Part shown: positions 32,219 through 42,102 of the stretch, one piece after another
Numbering within the stretch: position 1 is the stretch's first letter
Layout: each line of letters starts with the position of its first letter
Assembly: GCF_003029735.1 (NCBI RefSeq)
Contig: NZ_KZ686268.1
Location: 790,388 to 854,387, forward strand
Reading direction: 5' to 3'
Origin: Pedobacter yulinensis
GTDB lineage: Bacteria; Bacteroidota; Bacteroidia; Sphingobacteriales; Sphingobacteriaceae
DNA: 64,000 nt
Notes under the pieces: generated by a model
What the model saw: the letters and a program-made list of their open reading frames with translations, nothing else
Databases searched by the model: none
Told to the model about the DNA's origin: nothing
Translations under genes and position numbers: made by a program

Positions 32219-33058
32219 ATGTCTACAATACAGATCTCAGCTGCAGACGTAAACAAGCTGCGCCAGCAAACCGGCGCAGGCATGATGGATTGTAAGAAAG
32301 CCCTGACTGAAGCCAATGGCGATTTCGAAGCTGCCGTTGATTACCTGCGCAAAAAAGGCGCGAAAGTCGCTGCCAGCCGCCAGGACCGTGAGTCGAACGA
32401 AGGTGTCGTGATTGCAAAAGCGACTGCCGACGGCAAACGCGGTGTTGTTCTTGAATTGAACTGCGAGACTGACTTCGTTGCAAAAAATGCTGATTTCGTT
32501 GCCCTGGGTAATAAATTTGCTGACATCGCTATCGAGAAAAACCCGGCAACTCTCGAAGAACTGCTGGCTCTTGAAGTAGACGGCGTTAAAGTTTCTGACC
32601 TGATCATCGACAACACCGGTAAAATCGGCGAAAAACTTGGCATTTCTAAATATGAAGTTGTCTCTGGCGACAAGGTTGTTCCTTACATTCACGGCAACTA
32701 CCGCCTGGGCGTACTGGTTGCTTTGAACCAGGACGGAGCTGGTGTGGAAGAAGCCGGTAAAGACGTGGCCATGCAGATCGCTGCAATGAACCCGGTTGCC
32801 CTTGACAAAGGTGATGTCGACCAGCACACCATTGACCGCGAGATCGAAATTGCAAAAGAGCAGATCCGTGCAGAAGGCAAACCAGAAGAAATGGTTGAAA
32901 AAATTGCCAATGGCAAACTGAACAAATTTTACAAAGACAGCACCCTGTTGAACCAGGAATTTGTAAAAGACGGTTCCAAAGATGTGCGTAAGTTCCTCGA
33001 CGAAACGTCGAAAGGACTGACCGTAACTGCCTTTAAACGCGTACAGTTGGGTGCATAA
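32219..33058 (+). CDS. tsf: Elongation factor Ts
   Basis: 279 residues. Guanine-nucleotide exchange factor for EF-Tu. N-terminal UBA-like domain (VNKLRQQTGAGMMDCKKALTEANGDFEAAVDYLRKKG), then LELNCETDFVAKN, core and C-terminal modules (HGNYRLGVLVAL, DVAMQIAAMNP). Usual neighbour of rpsB. Confidence 0.97.
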   Translation: MSTIQISAADVNKLRQQTGAGMMDCKKALTEANGDFEAAVDYLRKKGAKVAASRQDRESNEGVVIAKATADGKRGVVLELNCETDFVAKNADFVALGNKFADIAIEKNPATLEELLALEVDGVKVSDLIIDNTGKIGEKLGISKYEVVSGDKVVPYIHGNYRLGVLVALNQDGAGVEEAGKDVAMQIAAMNPVALDKGDVDQHTIDREIEIAKEQIRAEGKPEEMVEKIANGKLNKFYKDSTLLNQEFVKDGSKDVRKFLDETSKGLTVTAFKRVQLGA

Positions 33059-33076
33059 GCCGCCCGGCAACATAGA

Positions 33077-33110
33077 AGACCCGGCCCTTGCGGCTGGGTT
33101 TTTTTTTGCC
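33077..33110 (+). terminator. Terminator of the rplM-tsf operon
   Basis: ACCCGGCC and GGCTGGGT form an 8-bp stem (one G-T pair) followed by nine T residues. Confidence 0.9.
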
Positions 33111-33274
33111 CAAATCCCGCCCGATATGACGGAATTTTCAGGGTTTCTGCCCACTCGCCTGTTATGAGGTTACAACTGCAGGGAGTAGCTGGTTGTCAGC
33201 ACAATAAATGGAAAGGTTTTTGAGTTTTTAGTTTTGTCAGATTTTCCTGACAGTCATTACCTAATAACCTACCT

Positions 33275-34129
33275 ATGAAAGCAAATCGAATTTTAATTCC
33301 GCTGTACCTGGCAATGGTGTGTATAGCGGCGTGCCAGAAAGACGAGCCGGCCCTGGCCGAACAGGAGAACCCGGAGCTCCAGGACTCATCGCGTGTCATG
33401 ACTGATGGCAACCCGGGCGAGGCGGGCGTTGTGAAAAGTGCCTACCTGAACGGCGAACTTGTTACCTACACCGATTACAATGGAGAGATCGTGCTTGAGG
33501 GCGACATGATCCTGCGCGATTCCATGTTAAGCCCAAGTCCCATGACCACACAAACAACCGGATTTAAAGACCGGCAATGGAAAAACAAAACTGTGTATTA
33601 CGATATTGCAGAAGAATTGCCTGACAAATACCGGGTGCGCAATGCCATTGCCCATTGGGAAAAACACACACCGCTTCGTTTTGTAAAGCGCAGCAACCAA
33701 CGTGATTATGTGCATTTCGTGCGTGGCAGCGGATGCTCGGCAGACCTTGGTCACCAGGGCGGCAGGCAGGTTGTAAAACTGGCCAGAAATTGTAATACGT
33801 CGACCACCATACATGAAATCGGCCATGCGATCGGCCTGTTGCATGAACACACGCGGACCGACCAGGCCGAATTTGTGAAGATCAAATGGGGCAATATCCA
33901 GGAAGACAAAAAACACAACTTCAGAAAGTGGAGCCATTGGAATTATAACGGGTTCAACATGGGACAAAGAATGGATTTCCAGTCTGTCATGATGTACCAC
34001 TCATGGTCGTTCGCAATCGATCCCAGCAAACCGACGTTAACGCGCCTGGATGGCAGCACTTTTAACGGAGGCAGTAAGCTCTCAGAGAAAGACATTGCAA
34101 CGGTAAAAAAAATGTACGCCAACGAATAG
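33275..34129 (+). CDS. Astacin-like (M12A) zinc metalloprotease lipoprotein
   Basis: 284 residues. Lipoprotein signal ending at the lipobox CIAAC (Cys about 20), then a propeptide-like region, then the protease domain. Zn motif TIHEIGHAIGLLHEHTR (HExxHxxGxxHE) at about 186-202 and the Met-turn SVMMYHS with the conserved Tyr are diagnostic of astacins. Conserved Cys pair GSGCSADLG...ARNC is also seen. Likely anchored at the outer membrane and active outside the cell on protein substrates. A terminator (34131-34161) follows. Confidence 0.9.
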   Translation: MKANRILIPLYLAMVCIAACQKDEPALAEQENPELQDSSRVMTDGNPGEAGVVKSAYLNGELVTYTDYNGEIVLEGDMILRDSMLSPSPMTTQTTGFKDRQWKNKTVYYDIAEELPDKYRVRNAIAHWEKHTPLRFVKRSNQRDYVHFVRGSGCSADLGHQGGRQVVKLARNCNTSTTIHEIGHAIGLLHEHTRTDQAEFVKIKWGNIQEDKKHNFRKWSHWNYNGFNMGQRMDFQSVMMYHSWSFAIDPSKPTLTRLDGSTFNGGSKLSEKDIATVKKMYANE

Positions 34130-34130
34130 A

Positions 34131-34162
34131 AAAAGGCTCCCTTTACCAGGGAGCCTTTTTCA
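34131..34162 (+). terminator. Terminator after the astacin-like gene
   Basis: AAAAGGCTCCCT and AGGGAGCCTTTTT form a long stem with a TTACC-type loop and T-run. Confidence 0.9.
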
Positions 34163-34213
34163 TGAACGGCTAACCGGCGCCATGTCTGCAATTTTTTTTA
34201 TCTTTCGCGCACC

Positions 34214-35311
34214 ATGCTTACCTTAACCAATTGCCGCTTTCCTGAGGGCCCTGCGGGTTCGACCAGGAACCTGGTTATCCGCGGCAGCTACATAGAAGCG
34301 CTGACCGATGATGTTCCGGTGGGAACAGACGTTCTGGACTGCAGGGGCGCCCTGTTGTGCCCGGGATTTATTGATCTCCAGATTTACGGTGCCGGCGGAA
34401 ACCTGTTTTCGGCGCGCCCAAGTATTGAAAGCCTCCTGGCCATAGAAGATTCCCTGCTGCGGGCCGGAACGACCGGTTTTATGATCTGCATTGCCACCAA
34501 TAGCGATGAGATCGTGTACCGCAGCCTCGATGTACTGAAGGCACACCGCAGCCAGGCACGAAATTGCCTGGGCGTTCACCTGGAAGGCCCGTACCTGAAT
34601 CCGAAAAAGCGCGGGGCCCATGTGGAGCAGTTTATCCGCAAGGCTACGCTTGATGAGGTAAAAAAGCTGGTTGAGTATGGCGAGGGATTGATCCGCATCA
34701 TGACCATCGCACCCGAGCTTCAGGATGAAGAGGTGCTGGATTACCTGGCAGCGCAAGATATCTTACTGTCTTTGGGACACAGTGATGCAACCTTTGCCCA
34801 GGCCATGCAGGCTTATGACCGGGGTTTCGCAACCACCACACACCTGTTTAATGCTATGAGCCCCATTCAGCACCGGGCACCCGGAATCCCTGTGGCCGCT
34901 TACCTGCACCCTTCGGCGCGGGCCAGCATCATTGTAGATGGTTACCATGTCGATTTTGAGGTGATCCGGATGGCCAAGGCTCTGATGGGTAAAAGACTTT
35001 TTCTTATTACTGACGCAGTAACCGCCTGTAACGAGGGGCCCTACCAGCACCATGAAAAAGACGGCCGCTTCCTGATGCCAGACGGTACATTGTCGGGCTC
35101 GGCACTGACCATGCCAGGGGCGGTAAAAAACTGTGTGGACCGCTGTGATATAGCGCTTGACGAGGCTGTTAGAATGGCCGCCGAATACCCAGCCGAACTG
35201 GCGGGCCTGCAGGCCGGAAAACTGGAGGCGGGCATGCCTGCCAACCTGGTTCTGCTGGATGAATCGATGGCGGTTCAGCAGGTAATCTTCAGAGGTGAAA
35301 CGATCAGTTAA
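34214..35311 (+). CDS. nagA: N-acetylglucosamine-6-phosphate deacetylase
   Basis: 365 residues. Produces glucosamine-6-phosphate from GlcNAc-6-phosphate in amino-sugar recycling. Motifs: CPGFIDLQIYGAGGNLF, GVHLEGPYLNPKKRGAH (metal-binding Glu), LSLGHSDA, TTHLFNAMSPIQHRAPG, and LITDAVTAC (catalytic Asp). C-terminal AEYPAELAGLQAGKLEAGMPANLVLL is the usual closing sandwich strand. No nagB next to it. Confidence 0.93.
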   Translation: MLTLTNCRFPEGPAGSTRNLVIRGSYIEALTDDVPVGTDVLDCRGALLCPGFIDLQIYGAGGNLFSARPSIESLLAIEDSLLRAGTTGFMICIATNSDEIVYRSLDVLKAHRSQARNCLGVHLEGPYLNPKKRGAHVEQFIRKATLDEVKKLVEYGEGLIRIMTIAPELQDEEVLDYLAAQDILLSLGHSDATFAQAMQAYDRGFATTTHLFNAMSPIQHRAPGIPVAAYLHPSARASIIVDGYHVDFEVIRMAKALMGKRLFLITDAVTACNEGPYQHHEKDGRFLMPDGTLSGSALTMPGAVKNCVDRCDIALDEAVRMAAEYPAELAGLQAGKLEAGMPANLVLLDESMAVQQVIFRGETIS

Positions 35312-35374
35312 CCCCGGTCGGGGAGCTAATCGATTTTTTTTGATATTTTTGCGCGGCTAAAATTTTATTCATAG

Positions 35375-36079
35375 ATGAAATACAAACGGATACTCCTGAA
35401 ACTGAGCGGCGAATCGCTGATGGGCGATAAGCAATACGGCATTGATAACGAGCGTGTTGACCAATACGCCCGCGACATCAAGGCTGTTCATGACAAAGGA
35501 CTCGAAGTCGCCATCGTTATTGGCGGCGGAAACATTTTCAGAGGCCTTAGCGCTGAGAAATCAGGAATGGACCGTGCCCAGGCAGACTATATGGGAATGC
35601 TGGCTACCGTGATCAACTCGATGGCCCTGCAAGACGCGCTCGAAAAACATGGCCTGAAAACCCGCTTGCTGACCGCGATTAAAATGGAGCAGATCTGCGA
35701 GCCTTTTATCAGGAGACGTGCAGTCAGACACCTTGAAAAAGGACGGGTGGTCATCTTCGGCGCCGGAACGGGGAATCCCTACTTTACAACCGACTCTGCA
35801 GCAGCCCTGCGTGCCATTGAAATCAAGGCCGATGTGGTGCTGAAAGGAACACGCGTAGACGGTATTTATACCGCCGATCCCGAAAAAGATCCCAATGCAG
35901 TGCGGTACGATGAGATCAGTTTCAAGGAAGTGTACGCGAGAAACCTGAACGTAATGGACATGACCGCTTTTACACTTTGCGAAGAAAACCAATTGCCGAT
36001 CATTGTGTTCGATATGAACAAAACGGGAAATTTCCTGAAAATAGCAGGCGGAGAAGCCATCGGAACGCTGGTAAAATAA
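35375..36079 (+). CDS. pyrH: UMP kinase
   Basis: 234-residue hexameric kinase that phosphorylates UMP. Motifs: [65 protein letters not shown], and [25 protein letters not shown] promoter -7 match lies at 35344-35351. Followed by frr, the common pyrH-frr pair. Confidence 0.97.
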   Translation: MKYKRILLKLSGESLMGDKQYGIDNERVDQYARDIKAVHDKGLEVAIVIGGGNIFRGLSAEKSGMDRAQADYMGMLATVINSMALQDALEKHGLKTRLLTAIKMEQICEPFIRRRAVRHLEKGRVVIFGAGTGNPYFTTDSAAALRAIEIKADVVLKGTRVDGIYTADPEKDPNAVRYDEISFKEVYARNLNVMDMTAFTLCEENQLPIIVFDMNKTGNFLKIAGGEAIGTLVK

Positions 36080-36117
36080 TTTGCACGCGAATTTTATATT
36101 TGTAAAAACACTGGAAT

Positions 36118-36681
36118 ATGAACGACCTGATAAAGAAACAACTGGAAGATGCCCGCCAGGGAATGGATAAAGCGATTGACCATTGCGAGGCCGAACTGAC
36201 AAAGATACGTGCCGGAAAGGCGTCTGCCGGAATGCTCGATGGTATTTTTGTAGACTATTACGGGAACGCCACGCCGCTCGCGCAGGTTGCAAGCATCAAT
36301 ACACCTGATGCGCGCACGCTGCTGATCCAGCCCTGGGAAAAAACTTTGCTCGTGCCCATCGAACGTGCCATCCAGGAAGCGAACATCGGTTTGAACCCGC
36401 AGAATGATGGTGTGGTGATTCGTCTGGTTGTTCCGCCGTTAACTGAAGAGCGCCGCCGCGACCTCGTCAAAAAGGTAAAAGAAGAAGCCGAGCGTGGCCG
36501 TGTAACTGTGCGCAACATCCGTAAGGATGCGAACGAAAAACTCAAAAAACTGAAGGGCGAAAGTGTGTCTGATGACGAGATTAAAACCGGAGAGGCTGAA
36601 GTTCAGAAACTTACCGATGCTTATATCATTAAGGTCGACAAACATGCCGAGGCCAAGGAGAAAGACATCATGACCGTTTAG
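36118..36681 (+). CDS. frr: Ribosome recycling factor
   Basis: 187 residues, two-domain RRF that with EF-G splits post-termination ribosomes. AELTKIRAGKASAGMLDGIFVDYYG, LAQVASINTPDARTLLIQPWE, PPLTEERRRDLVKKVKEEAERGRVTVRNIRKD match the family throughout. TATATTTG at 36095-36102 may give an additional promoter. Confidence 0.97.
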   Translation: MNDLIKKQLEDARQGMDKAIDHCEAELTKIRAGKASAGMLDGIFVDYYGNATPLAQVASINTPDARTLLIQPWEKTLLVPIERAIQEANIGLNPQNDGVVIRLVVPPLTEERRRDLVKKVKEEAERGRVTVRNIRKDANEKLKKLKGESVSDDEIKTGEAEVQKLTDAYIIKVDKHAEAKEKDIMTV

Positions 36682-36716
36682 GTCAAAATACATGCGGATG
36701 TCAAATTGAGTCCGCT

Positions 36717-36758
36717 TAGAAAGGGAATGGGCGCAAGTTCATTCCCTTTCTTTATTTT
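36717..36758 (+). terminator. Terminator after frr
   Basis: AGAAAGGGAATG and CATTCCCTTTCT flank a short loop and are followed by TTATTTTT. Confidence 0.9.
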
Positions 36759-36859
36759 TGACGGCTTTCTTCTGCCGGTATTGCGCCGGTCGCTGACAGC
36801 GCTTCTGTACCCCCTGCTGCCTTAAGCAGGCATACGAACAAAACAAACCCCGCACTGCA

Positions 36860-38611
36860 ATGAAAATTCTCTTTGGCTACCTTAAAAATTATAAATGGCT
36901 GATCGCCCTGGCGCTGCTGCTGGCTGCCATTAACCAAGTCTTCTCTTTCCTGGATCCCTATGTTTTCCGGCTGATCATTGATAAGTATGTAACGAATTAC
37001 AAGAACTTTACAACCGCCGAGTTTATTCGCGGCGCAGGCGTTCTTATTTTAATGGCCATGGGCGCTGCGATGGTTTCGCGCATTGCCAAAAACTTCCAGG
37101 ACTATTACGTGAATGTGATTACCCAGCGTCTGGGTGCAAAAATTTATTCAGACGGCCTTGCGCACTCCCTGGAGCTGCCTTACCAGGTTTTTGAAGACCA
37201 GCGCAGCGGCGAAACCCTGGGCATTTTACAGAAGGTACGCATTGACACCGAAAAGTTGATTCAGCTTTCGATCAATGTGCTGTTTACAAGTATTATAGGC
37301 ATTGTCTTTGTCACTGTTTACGCGGTAACAGTTTACTGGTTGATCGCAGTTGTCTATTTTTCAGCCATTCCCCTGCTGGGTTTTCTAAGCTCATTTCTAA
37401 GCAAACGGATTAAAAAGGTGCAGAAAAGCATCGTTTCTGAAACGACAGCGCTTGCCGGCTCAACGACCGAGTCGCTACGCAACATCGAACTGGTTAAAAG
37501 CCTGGGGCTGGCCCAGCAGGAGATCGGGCGGCTGAATGCGACCACAACTAAAATTCTTGGGCTCGAGCTTAAGAAGGTAAAGTATGTGCGGAGCCTCAGT
37601 TTTATCCAGGGCACATTTGTCAACCTGCTGCGCAACGGCCTGTTGTTTTTGATGATGTATCTTATTTTTGCGGGAACGATTACGGTAGGCGAGTTCTTCT
37701 CGCTCTTTATCTATTCGTTTTTCATCTTTGGTCCGCTGCAGGAGCTGGGAAACATCATCAATGTATACCGGGAAACAGAAGTCTCGCTTAATAATTTTGA
37801 GAACATCATGAGCCGCCCGAAAGATGCTAAACCAGCAAATCCGAAACAGATTGACCACATTTCAAAGCTGGACTTCGAAGCAGTGGGCTTCAAGCACCAG
37901 AGTGCGAACAAAAACGCGCTGGAAGATATCAGTTTTGGTGTCAGGACTGGTGAAACGATCGCTTTCGTTGGTCCTTCGGGGGCGGGTAAAACAACTCTTG
38001 TTAAGTTGCTTGTTGGCTTGTACCAGCCAAAAATGGGACGCGTATTGTACAACGGAATTGACAGTTTCGATGTAGATCTAGATGAGCTGCGCGAAAAGAT
38101 TGGGTTTGTAACCCAGGATACACAGCTGTTTTCAGGAACGATCAGAGAAAACCTGCTTTTCGTTAACCCCACGGCCTCTGATGAGGAATGTATGCGGGTC
38201 CTGCACCAGGCGGCCTGTCAGAACCTGCTAGCCCGTGCCGAAAAGGGCCTTGATACGGTGATCGGGGAGGGCGGAGTAAAGGTTTCGGGTGGCGAGAAAC
38301 AGCGGCTGTCCATCGCACGCGCCCTGCTCAGAAGACCTGATATCCTGGTATTTGACGAGGCCACTTCTTCGCTCGATTCGATTACAGAAGAGGAGATCAC
38401 GTCCACGATCCGCAATGTTTCCAACATGACAGACCACATCACCATTCTAATCGCACACCGGTTGTCGACCATCCGCCATGCCGACTGCATCTATGTACTT
38501 GAGAAAGGGCAGATCGTTGAGTCAGGCTCGCATCAGCAGTTGATTGATAAGAACGGGCTTTACCAGGCCATGTGGCGGCAGCAGGTCGGCGAGCAAACAG
38601 AAGTGGCCTAA
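36860..38611 (+). CDS. ABC transporter, fused permease and ATPase (exporter type)
   Basis: 583 residues. Six transmembrane helices in the first 310 residues, then an ATPase domain: Walker A GPSGAGKTTLVKLL, Q-loop VTQDTQLF, signature VSGGEKQRLSIARAL, Walker B ILVFDEATSSLD, H-loop IAHRLSTI. A half-transporter that would dimerise, in the MsbA/MDR-like exporter class. Substrate unknown. Its 3' side faces the MFS gene across the second copy of the 33-bp palindrome. Confidence 0.92.
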   Translation: MKILFGYLKNYKWLIALALLLAAINQVFSFLDPYVFRLIIDKYVTNYKNFTTAEFIRGAGVLILMAMGAAMVSRIAKNFQDYYVNVITQRLGAKIYSDGLAHSLELPYQVFEDQRSGETLGILQKVRIDTEKLIQLSINVLFTSIIGIVFVTVYAVTVYWLIAVVYFSAIPLLGFLSSFLSKRIKKVQKSIVSETTALAGSTTESLRNIELVKSLGLAQQEIGRLNATTTKILGLELKKVKYVRSLSFIQGTFVNLLRNGLLFLMMYLIFAGTITVGEFFSLFIYSFFIFGPLQELGNIINVYRETEVSLNNFENIMSRPKDAKPANPKQIDHISKLDFEAVGFKHQSANKNALEDISFGVRTGETIAFVGPSGAGKTTLVKLLVGLYQPKMGRVLYNGIDSFDVDLDELREKIGFVTQDTQLFSGTIRENLLFVNPTASDEECMRVLHQAACQNLLARAEKGLDTVIGEGGVKVSGGEKQRLSIARALLRRPDILVFDEATSSLDSITEEEITSTIRNVSNMTDHITILIAHRLSTIRHADCIYVLEKGQIVESGSHQQLIDKNGLYQAMWRQQVGEQTEVA

Positions 38612-38793
38612 ATCGCTGATTTTCAGGACGAACTTTAAAAGGTTTGTACTGGCATGACGGCGCTGTGAGCACACTTACAGGTTGGGTGCCCGGAGCTGCC
38701 TTGTACGAGGGATAGGCCAAAATGGCTGGCATGACAGATTCCTATTAATATTAGGGTCAAATAGTTTAAAACAGCGGCACAGTGCTGCACCTT

Positions 38794-38825
38794 AAAGTTG
38801 GTAACTTTCACAAAGTTACCAACTT
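38794..38825. repeat. Nested palindrome, copy 2
   Basis: Identical over 32 nt to 7113-7144. Here it separates convergent genes and is followed by GGTTTTTAAATTTT on the plus strand, so it could double as a terminator for the ABC transporter gene. Confidence 0.85.
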
Positions 38826-38847
38826 GGTTTTTAAATTTTCTAAAAAA

Positions 38848-40146
38848 TTACAATTTTTTCTTTTCAGTTGGGGTATTGTTGAGGTCTTCAAGGCTCAGGG
38901 ACGTGAGCGCCCGTGTCTTCCACCAGGTGATCCCCGCAATGGCAATGGTCATGCTGCCGCCGAAAACCACTGCCGGCACCGTACGCATCAGTCTCGCCGT
39001 CAGGCCGGATTCGAAGGCTCCGATTTCATTCGAAGAACCGATGAACATGGAGTTGACCGCCGACACCCGGCCACGCATTTCATCGGGCGTGAGCAGCTGC
39101 ATGATCGTAGAGCGGATAATGACACTGATGCTGTCAAACGATCCCTCCAGGAACAAAAAGAACAATGTCAGGTAGAAGTTCCTGGACAGCCCGTAACAGA
39201 TGATGCTGGTTCCGAATCCGGCTACGGCGATCAGCAGGTTTCTCCAGGGTTTGTTCATGGGCGAAAACCGGGTCATGGCAAACATGGTCAGCACGGCTCC
39301 GAGCGAAGCCGAGGCCCGCATCAGGCCGAGCCCTTCAGAACCCACTTTCAGAATATCGTTTGCAAATACCGGCAACAGGGCAACGGCCCCGCCAAAAAAA
39401 ACCGAAAACAGGTCGAGGCTCATGGCTCCAAGCATCATTTTGTTTCTGAACACAAAAACGACACCCTCAGACAGGCTCTTCAAAACCGGTTGTTGCGGAA
39501 CAAAAGCCGGCGGATGCCGTTTCAGAAAAAAAATGCAGATCAGCGAAACCAGGATCAGCGACAGGATGACCGAATATGTTGCCGTGATCCCCGCAAAGCC
39601 ATAGATCAGGCCGCCGGCTGCCGGCCCGAGGATCGAGGCCGCCTGCCAGCTTGAACTGTTCCAGGTGCTCGCATTGGGATAATGAGATTTGGGCAGGATC
39701 TGCGCCATGAGTGAAAACGTGGCAGGGGAGAAAAAACCGCGGGCTATGCCCATGCCAAACACCATGGCATACATAACCGTCACGATGCGGTTCACGGGAA
39801 TAAACTGGTGCGCCCATTGCGTCGTGGCTGCAAGCATGATGGCTGAACACACGAACACACCGCTGAAAACTTTAAGCAACAGCCCCCTTTTTTCTGATTT
39901 ATCGGCTACATAACCGCCATACAGTGCGATGCAAATGGCCGGAATAGCCTCGCACAGGCCAACTAAACCCAGCGCGAGCGGGTCTTTGGTCAGGTGGTAA
40001 ACGTGAAAGCCGATAATAACGGCCTGCATCTGGTAGGCCAGCGTAAAGAAAAAACGCATGCCCAGGTATGAACGGAACTCGGGGAAGCGTAGCGCGGCAT
40101 AGGGATCCGGTTTAACCGGATCTGCCTCAGGTAAAGAAGCTGTCAT
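38848..40146 (-). CDS. MFS transporter (EntS-like group)
   Basis: 432 residues with about 12 transmembrane segments. Typical MFS loops: LGLVGLCEAIPAICIALYGGYVADKSEKRGLLLK (motif A region between helices 2 and 3) and the second-half DEMRGRVSAVNSMFIGSSNEIGAFESG. This belongs with the MFS_3/enterobactin-exporter-like group; substrate unknown. Confidence 0.88.
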   Translation of the reverse strand: MTASLPEADPVKPDPYAALRFPEFRSYLGMRFFFTLAYQMQAVIIGFHVYHLTKDPLALGLVGLCEAIPAICIALYGGYVADKSEKRGLLLKVFSGVFVCSAIMLAATTQWAHQFIPVNRIVTVMYAMVFGMGIARGFFSPATFSLMAQILPKSHYPNASTWNSSSWQAASILGPAAGGLIYGFAGITATYSVILSLILVSLICIFFLKRHPPAFVPQQPVLKSLSEGVVFVFRNKMMLGAMSLDLFSVFFGGAVALLPVFANDILKVGSEGLGLMRASASLGAVLTMFAMTRFSPMNKPWRNLLIAVAGFGTSIICYGLSRNFYLTLFFLFLEGSFDSISVIIRSTIMQLLTPDEMRGRVSAVNSMFIGSSNEIGAFESGLTARLMRTVPAVVFGGSMTIAIAGITWWKTRALTSLSLEDLNNTPTEKKKL

Positions 40147-40211
40147 GAACTGTTAACAACGCGCAGTAATAATTGGCCGTTACAGAACGGCATAAAAAAA
40201 GGAGTAATTGC

Positions 40212-40397
40212 TTACTCCTTGAAACTTTTACGGACTTCTTTCAACAGCTGCATCTTCAGGTAAAAAAAGACAGCACCTGTTGCCACAAACATGGTAACCA
40301 GGAGGTACTTTTCATTCTGAAAGCTCCAAACGAGGCCGAAGCCGGAAAGGATAAGGCCTATCGTGAAGAAGATATTCAATGCGATCTTTTTGCCCAT
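40212..40397 (-). CDS. Small membrane protein, two helices
   Basis: 61 residues: KKIALNIFFTIGLILSGFGLV (helix 1) and LLVTMFVATGAVFFYLKMQLL (helix 2), ending in KEVRKSFKE. ATG 40397 lies 2 bp past the rhodanese stop, so it is the second gene of a two-gene operon. Conserved-looking small protein without assigned function. Confidence 0.65.
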   Translation of the reverse strand: MGKKIALNIFFTIGLILSGFGLVWSFQNEKYLLVTMFVATGAVFFYLKMQLLKEVRKSFKE

Positions 40398-40399
40398 GC

Positions 40400-40717
40400 C
40401 TAGTAAACCGGCATGTTTGGATCGAAGGCTTCCTGCCAGGCCAGGATACCACCTTTCAGGTTGTACAGGTTGGTAAACCCATGCGCCTGTTCCAATTGCA
40501 TAACGGCTGCCGCGCTCCTTTTGCCGCTGCGGCACTGGATGATAACCGGCTTGTCTTTGGCAATCTTGTCGGCCTCGATCAGGATGCCACCAAGCGGGAT
40601 GTTCTCCCCGTCCAGGTTAGATGTTTCGTATTCAAACGGTTCCCTGACATCGATAAGCTGGAAATCTTCGTTGTTGTCGATCTTTGCTTTGAGTTCCTCT
40701 ACGGTAATCTCTTTCAT
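40400..40717 (-). CDS. Rhodanese-like domain protein
   Basis: 105 residues, a single rhodanese domain. Active-site loop IQCRSGKRSAA with the catalytic Cys, plus FQLIDVREPFEYE and NLYNLKGGILAWQEAFD. Likely carries sulfane sulfur in the cytosol. Start at ATG 40717. Confidence 0.92.
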   Translation of the reverse strand: MKEITVEELKAKIDNNEDFQLIDVREPFEYETSNLDGENIPLGGILIEADKIAKDKPVIIQCRSGKRSAAAVMQLEQAHGFTNLYNLKGGILAWQEAFDPNMPVY

Positions 40718-40902
40718 ATGCGTGATTTTTGATTCGGTATTGCGGCTAAGCCGGTAACACAAATATACAAAGAAAATTAACCGCAGGTTGTTTGCTGAAT
40801 TGTCTTTACATTTGTGCTACACCCAGCAGACCATTTACAAAAACTTTTGTAACAACCTGACACCCCGGGCGTTTAACTACAGTATAGACAATTCTTCTCG
40901 AG

Positions 40903-42027
40903 ATGAACAGGATAAACCGTTTTTTCTGGTTTTGCAGCGGCGCACACATTCCCACACTGGAAAAATACCCGACAGAACACAATAAATTCACCGGGATCGG
41001 TGCCACCATCTTCTTTACAGGTCTTTTTGCCGCCTTGTCGGGAGGATACGCCATGTATTTCGTGTTCAAGGGCGATACGCTGGCCGTTCTGTTCGCTTTG
41101 TTCTTTGGTGTGCTCTGGGGGCTGGCGATCTTTAATATGGACCGTTACATTGTTTCCAGCATCAATAAAAGCGGTTCGACCTGGAAGCAGTTCCTCCAGG
41201 CAGCACCCCGGATCTTCCTCGCGGTGATGATCGGTATCGTGATTTCCCGGCCACTCGAGCTCAAGCTTTTCGATAAGGAAATCCGCGAACGGTTAAAAGT
41301 AAGTTACCTGAATGCCCAGCGTGCAAAGATCGATACGCTGAATAAAGCTTTCGGTAAAAAATACAACGCAGAACTGGCCAAGCTCAGCGAATTAAAGGCA
41401 CGCCGCGACTCGCTGGAACAGGGAATCAAGACAGACAGGCAAAAACTGAATTTTGAAATTTTCGGGAATAAAACCACCGAGACATCGGGTGTAATGGGGT
41501 ACGGCCCATATGCAAAAAGAAAAGAGGCCGATCTGAAAGCCCGGGAAACAGACCTTGACAGCCTGCGCGCCAGCATCGTCAAAGCTGAAAACTTTGTAGA
41601 CGGGCGCAAAAAATTCGATGGCCTGATGGATGAGAAACTCCTGACCGGTAAACAACTGGACAGCGCGGTGAACATTGCGGGCTTTGCCGACCGCAACTGG
41701 GCATTGGGCCAGCTAAAGGTCAATCCGAATGGCACCAAGAACGAAGACAATGCACTGGCCGTAACCTTTATCGGCTTGCTTTTCATTTTCTTTGAATGTT
41801 TGCCTGTCTTTGTAAAGCTGATGAGCCAACGCGGCGCCTACGATGTAGCTGTAAACGACCTCGAAGAGATAAACATGCACCATTCAGCGAAAGACAAGGA
41901 TTACAACATTCATGTTGCAGACAGGATCCAGGAAACCAGGGTTGATGCAGAAGTGACCAAAAGGCAGGAGATTTTGAAAGGCCGCGCTTACCGCGATCTT
42001 GAAAAATACAACTGGGACCAGGATTAA
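40903..42027 (+). CDS. DUF4407 membrane protein
   Basis: 374 residues. Transmembrane segments at about 30-50, 58-78, 100-122 and 285-310, with a long helical, coiled-coil-like periplasmic or cytoplasmic region between (about 125-280, rich in Lys/Glu/Leu with LAKLSELKARRDSLEQG). WGLAIFNMDRYIVSSI is a family hallmark. Function unknown. Confidence 0.85.
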   Translation: MNRINRFFWFCSGAHIPTLEKYPTEHNKFTGIGATIFFTGLFAALSGGYAMYFVFKGDTLAVLFALFFGVLWGLAIFNMDRYIVSSINKSGSTWKQFLQAAPRIFLAVMIGIVISRPLELKLFDKEIRERLKVSYLNAQRAKIDTLNKAFGKKYNAELAKLSELKARRDSLEQGIKTDRQKLNFEIFGNKTTETSGVMGYGPYAKRKEADLKARETDLDSLRASIVKAENFVDGRKKFDGLMDEKLLTGKQLDSAVNIAGFADRNWALGQLKVNPNGTKNEDNALAVTFIGLLFIFFECLPVFVKLMSQRGAYDVAVNDLEEINMHHSAKDKDYNIHVADRIQETRVDAEVTKRQEILKGRAYRDLEKYNWDQD

Positions 42028-42102
42028 CGTCTTTTCTTGTAATATTCTTTAGATAGTTCCGATAAACTGCAAGAACGCGCTAAATTGGTGTCACCCTTAT
42101 TT

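Noticed and set aside
32237..33154. A 305-codon open frame antisense to tsf
   Set aside because: tsf is certain; long antisense frames are expected from the codon bias of strongly expressed genes, and this one has no recognisable motifs.
38782..39654. A 290-codon plus-strand frame antisense to the MFS transporter
   Set aside because: Highly charged low-complexity product with no motifs; the opposite strand encodes a clear 12-helix transporter.
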